Assembly: GCA_020086605.1 (NCBI GenBank)
Contig: JACBWW010000004.1
Coordinates: forward strand, 13,262,716 to 13,326,715
Source: Lanius collurio
Lineage: Eukaryota > Chordata > Aves > Passeriformes > Laniidae
Direction: 5' to 3'
DNA: 64,000 nt
This document shows positions 60,901 through 64,000 of this stretch, in pieces. A program made the translations under genes and the position numbers. How positions within the stretch are numbered: the first letter of the stretch is position 1; each line of letters opens with the position of its first letter. A model generated the notes under the pieces. The model did no database searches. It was given only the letters and a program-made list of their open reading frames with translations, and was not told where the DNA came from.

Positions 60901-62459
60901 ATCATTTGCATTTTAATGCAGAGGTTCTCTGCAGAGTTTGCCTAAGCAGCACGTTTGTGAAAATGAGTTCAATTACTCTCTCTTCTTTCTTCTTCCAAAG
61001 TCTCAGAGAGAACCATAAAGATTTCTGGCTGAACGTCAGGAAACACACAAGCTCTTGTTTTCCAGTAGTGTAAGGCTCACTGTTTTCAACATTTTCTGTT
61101 TGCAGGGGTCTGTGTTATATGAATAACCACAAAGCTATCCAAACTCAAAGGAATCATTGCTCTATAGTAATTTAATTTGTTTTCTAAAACAGAAAGCATC
61201 ACACATTTTCCCAGGAGATAACTCAAGCTTCCTTTCCTATAGTATTTTATTATTAACAAGATTTCTTCCCTAAATCACAGAAATTAAACTATTTGTATAT
61301 TCTGCAAACTTCTCAGCTCATGCTTTGCTAAAATAAACAAGTATATTTATAAATCTCAAACAAAAACCTCTTAAAGCCACATTTACAACCTATATATTTC
61401 TGTCACTTGAGACCCAAATTTCTTTTCTCATTGCCTGCATCTACATTTTCACTTCAAAGGTGCTATTTTGCATTCAGCTCCAGCATGCTCAGCTATTGTT
61501 TCCCCTATCTCTCTGCTATCAGGGGTTCTGCAGGTTGACAGTTATTACCGTGGGCCAAGAGAAAATGAAGCCAGCACAGTTACATGTGCTTTTTCCACGA
61601 CTGGCATGCATGATATCATCCTAATCAGTCATCATTCAATGGTCTTCTCACCTCGTTTCCGAGCTTGATTTAAGATACATTTAGAAAGCACAAAATCAGT
61701 GTGTGTGACATTCTGTTCTTGATCTATTCCAGTACAGAAATAATTTTAAAAGTTACATGTTGCTGAGACTACTTGTGATTCATTAAATTAATGTTCTGCT
61801 TCTGGCAAATGACCTGTGTCCTACGAAAGGATATAAAATAAGACGAAGTTATACTTGAAAATTTCTTTCTTTTTTAAGTGACACTGGAAAGATAAAATTT
61901 GTGTATGAACTGTGAAGAAATTTTATTGCTAATATGTACTTTGTTATTCATAAACATTTCTTCTTTGTATTTCATCTCTTTAGACAATGTCTCTAGATAT
62001 TTTTAATCTTTCTTTAACTCCTTTTTTTTCTTAGATGATTTTTTTTCACTGACATGATATTTCAGGAAATTTCTTCTTCTGAAAAAAATAGCAAAGAAAA
62101 ACCATACAATCCCCCCGAACTTGTGGCTAAAAAAGTAACAGATCTTATAAACAGGGCTTCATCTGCAGACAATTGAACACCTTAATGAAGAAAAAAAGAT
62201 ATGTTCCTCAAAGCAATAAAAGATGGAAAGTAAGGGGGAGATTACCATGTAATTTATTTTACAGTTTATTTGATCTGGCTTCCAGCCAAATGTCAACACC
62301 AACTCATGTCCCACAAGAAGAGCCCTTCTTTGCAATGTACGAGGAATCTCAGGGCTTAATTTTCTCTTTTTATCATAGATCAAATCATCATGGAAAACTC
62401 TACCATCCCAAACATTTCTAAGAAAAGAATGATCAAACCCTGACAGTACAAATTCCTAG
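57950..62459. other. AT-rich DNA with exon-like segments, no recognised gene
   Basis: Higher-complexity sequence than the flanks, with several good splice-site look-alikes. The best donor is CAG|GTAAGT at 58045-58053, closing a 98-nt segment that begins at 57950 after a pyrimidine tract. A second is CTG|GTAAGT at 59048-59056. Reading phases of the candidate segments do not join, so I do not call a gene. They could belong to a long non-coding RNA or be chance. Confidence 0.35.
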
Positions 62460-62720
62460 GCAATGTAGGCTGAAAGACAAACGAGAGCCTCCTCTTCCTC
62501 CTTATTGCTGCCAGGGCCCTGAGGGTGCCCAGGAGGCCTGACTGCCCTGGCCAAGGCTCCCACCCTGTCTGCTGCTGCCCCAGGGCTCCATTTCAGCTTC
62601 AGCTGATGATGTTCAGGAATGTCTCAAGGGCCTCAGCTGGATGCTGGCGCTCAGGTCGGGTGAGACTACGTTAGCTGGGAAATACAAGGAAGAGGAATGG
62701 CACAGCCTGCCTGCCCCTGA
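62460..62720. other. GC-rich island, possible unidentified repeat
   Basis: About 250 bp clearly richer in G+C than its surroundings, with CTG/CCAGG-rich composition and no long open frame on either strand. It could be an interspersed repeat I cannot name or a remnant of a GC-rich exon. No terminal repeats or target duplication are visible. Confidence 0.35.
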
Positions 62721-62850
62721 ACTGTGTCTTTGGCTCTCAGGGCTTCAGTCTATTTCATTTATCAGTGTAGCATTGGCCTGAGGACTCTTACAGACTGTTT
62801 CTCTTGGACTATTTATTGTGGGCACTGTGAAGAATAAATGCTTCTGATTA

Positions 62851-62874
62851 TGTAGTAGACAATTGTCTACTACA
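62851..62874. repeat. 24-bp perfect palindrome
   Basis: Perfectly self-complementary around AATT at 62861-62864, with no loop; the core is GACAATTGTC. The 12-bp core AGACAATTGTCT recurs at 62889-62900. Confidence 0.95.
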
Positions 62875-62900
62875 GCTGTCATTAGGGCAGACAATTGTCT

Positions 62901-64000
62901 TTAGGGCTCATTGACTTTCAAGACAACAGTGAGAAACCTCACAAATCTCAAGTCTGAGCTCTCACTTCTGGGCCAGAGCATTAGCTAAACAAAATAGGAG
63001 GAATGCCTCTTGCTGTTTAGGATTCACTAGCATGTGTAGTTTTCCTGGCTTCATTTTTTTCCATAGTTGTCAATATGCTATTCTATAGTCCCTTGTGTAG
63101 ACTCCAGATTGCAGTACTTGGCTGTACTGAAGGTGGGAACCAAAGAGCAGCACAGATCTTTGCTTTGTCATGGAATTTACCCACCAGAAATACACATTAA
63201 GAGCCATAGGCTCACTATGGAAAACAGAGACTAAAAGAAAGAAAACATGTATTTCTAGCATTTCACAGTTACTCTTATTAAATGCACTTCCAAAAATGTA
63301 ACAAAAGCACTCAACTTCTGCTGTGATGCTCCCTGGAAAACACTTCAGAAATCAACATAGTTTGCACAATTTAAAGCAAAGTGCAACTTTGTAGGAACTT
63401 GTCTATTAGACACTCAAGTTCTTGTCACCTTTCTCCTACAAAACCGCTCCTTCTCTAATCATTGTAATATGAGTTTGTATTTGACAATGTAGCACTGCAG
63501 AGAGGCAAAGGCTAGACTCATCAACGTGATTTTTTGTACTATTATTGTGCATTTGTTGAGCATTAATCCCAAACTAGGTGATGTTTGCTACAGTTCTAAA
63601 CCTACAGAACTCCATGTGATATGACAATATTTTCTTGCCTAAAAACTTTAGAGATATTTTGCTGTTTGTTCTGAGATATGACTGCTATATTTGGGTGAAA
63701 GAGGGCATAGAGAGAATGTCTATGTGACAGATTTTCAGCCATGTAAATAAGAAATCAGTACTGGTGTAAATTACATTTTCATATGTTTACTATAAATTCA
63801 GTGGTATCTGTCCCTTTTCCTCTTTTCCCCTGGACTCAAATCAAACCTTTACAAAATTTAGACCCTGTTTTATATATTTCATCTAGCAGATGGTCATTAT
63901 AAATAGTGAAAGGTAAAGAATATGAGGTAAAACCTAGTGGTATACGTCAACATACTGTAATATATACTGGGAATAAAAAAAAAAGAGAAATTCCATTAAT
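62901..64000. other. Unique AT-rich non-coding DNA
   Basis: No gene or element is recognised up to the window end. Confidence 0.5.

Noticed and set aside
60904..60911. Octamer ATTTGCAT as a regulatory site
   Set aside because: The same octamer or its complement occurs elsewhere in this AT-rich window (for example near 5048), so a single match is uninformative.
62881..62906. Telomere-like TTAGGG words
   Set aside because: Only two isolated copies separated by a palindrome; not an interstitial telomeric array.
1..64000. CRISPR arrays, bacterial operons, tRNA or rRNA genes
   Set aside because: No regularly spaced repeats with unique spacers, no operon-like packing and no recognisable tRNA or rRNA sequence on either strand; the repeat content is avian.

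Overview
This window looks like AT-rich, gene-poor avian nuclear DNA. Three fragments of a CR1 LINE and at least four kinds of endogenous retroviral LTR with bird-type organisation are recognisable; the LTR mix is most like that of a songbird. There is no bacterial or phage gene organisation. Nearly all open frames are short, have no recognisable homology and are what chance gives in AT-rich DNA; many begin at TTG or CTG rather than ATG. I recognise no complete host gene. The window is best read as intergenic or deep-intronic sequence.

Layout: 1-8074 unique sequence; 8075-8260 CR1 fragment (+); 9799-10059 an open frame ending on a purine-rich tract, possibly retroviral; 10299-10772 ERVL-type solo LTR (+); 15040-17420 decayed ERVL provirus (+) with reverse transcriptase tail/RNase H/integrase remnants, polypurine tract and truncated 3' LTR; 20530-21143 CR1 3' end (-); 26026-28728 minus-strand ERVK-like provirus with polypurine tract and lysine-tRNA-like primer-binding site but no viral genes, split by a plus-strand solo LTR (27062-27693) with an exact 6-bp target duplication; 29107-30374 a large LTR element (+) meeting an opposite-strand LTR fragment (30375-30649); 34018-35118 a minus-strand LTR with a 28-bp tandem array that runs into a 10-N assembly gap; 42555-43502 the 3' remnant of another ERVL provirus (+); 49461-49785 CR1 3' end (+). 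The rest (35-42 kb, 44-49 kb, 50-64 kb) is unique AT-rich DNA with microsatellites, a few strong hairpins or palindromes, and a few exon-like segments.

The retroviral pieces are old, broken and mostly non-coding, and they do not form a working system with one another. The most informative structures are the nested provirus at 26-28.7 kb, the tandem-repeat LTR beside the gap at 35.1 kb, an exon-like open frame with strong acceptor and poly(A) signals near 46.9 kb, and two compact palindromic structures at 12.1 and 62.85 kb. I found no convincing evidence of a new multi-gene biological system.
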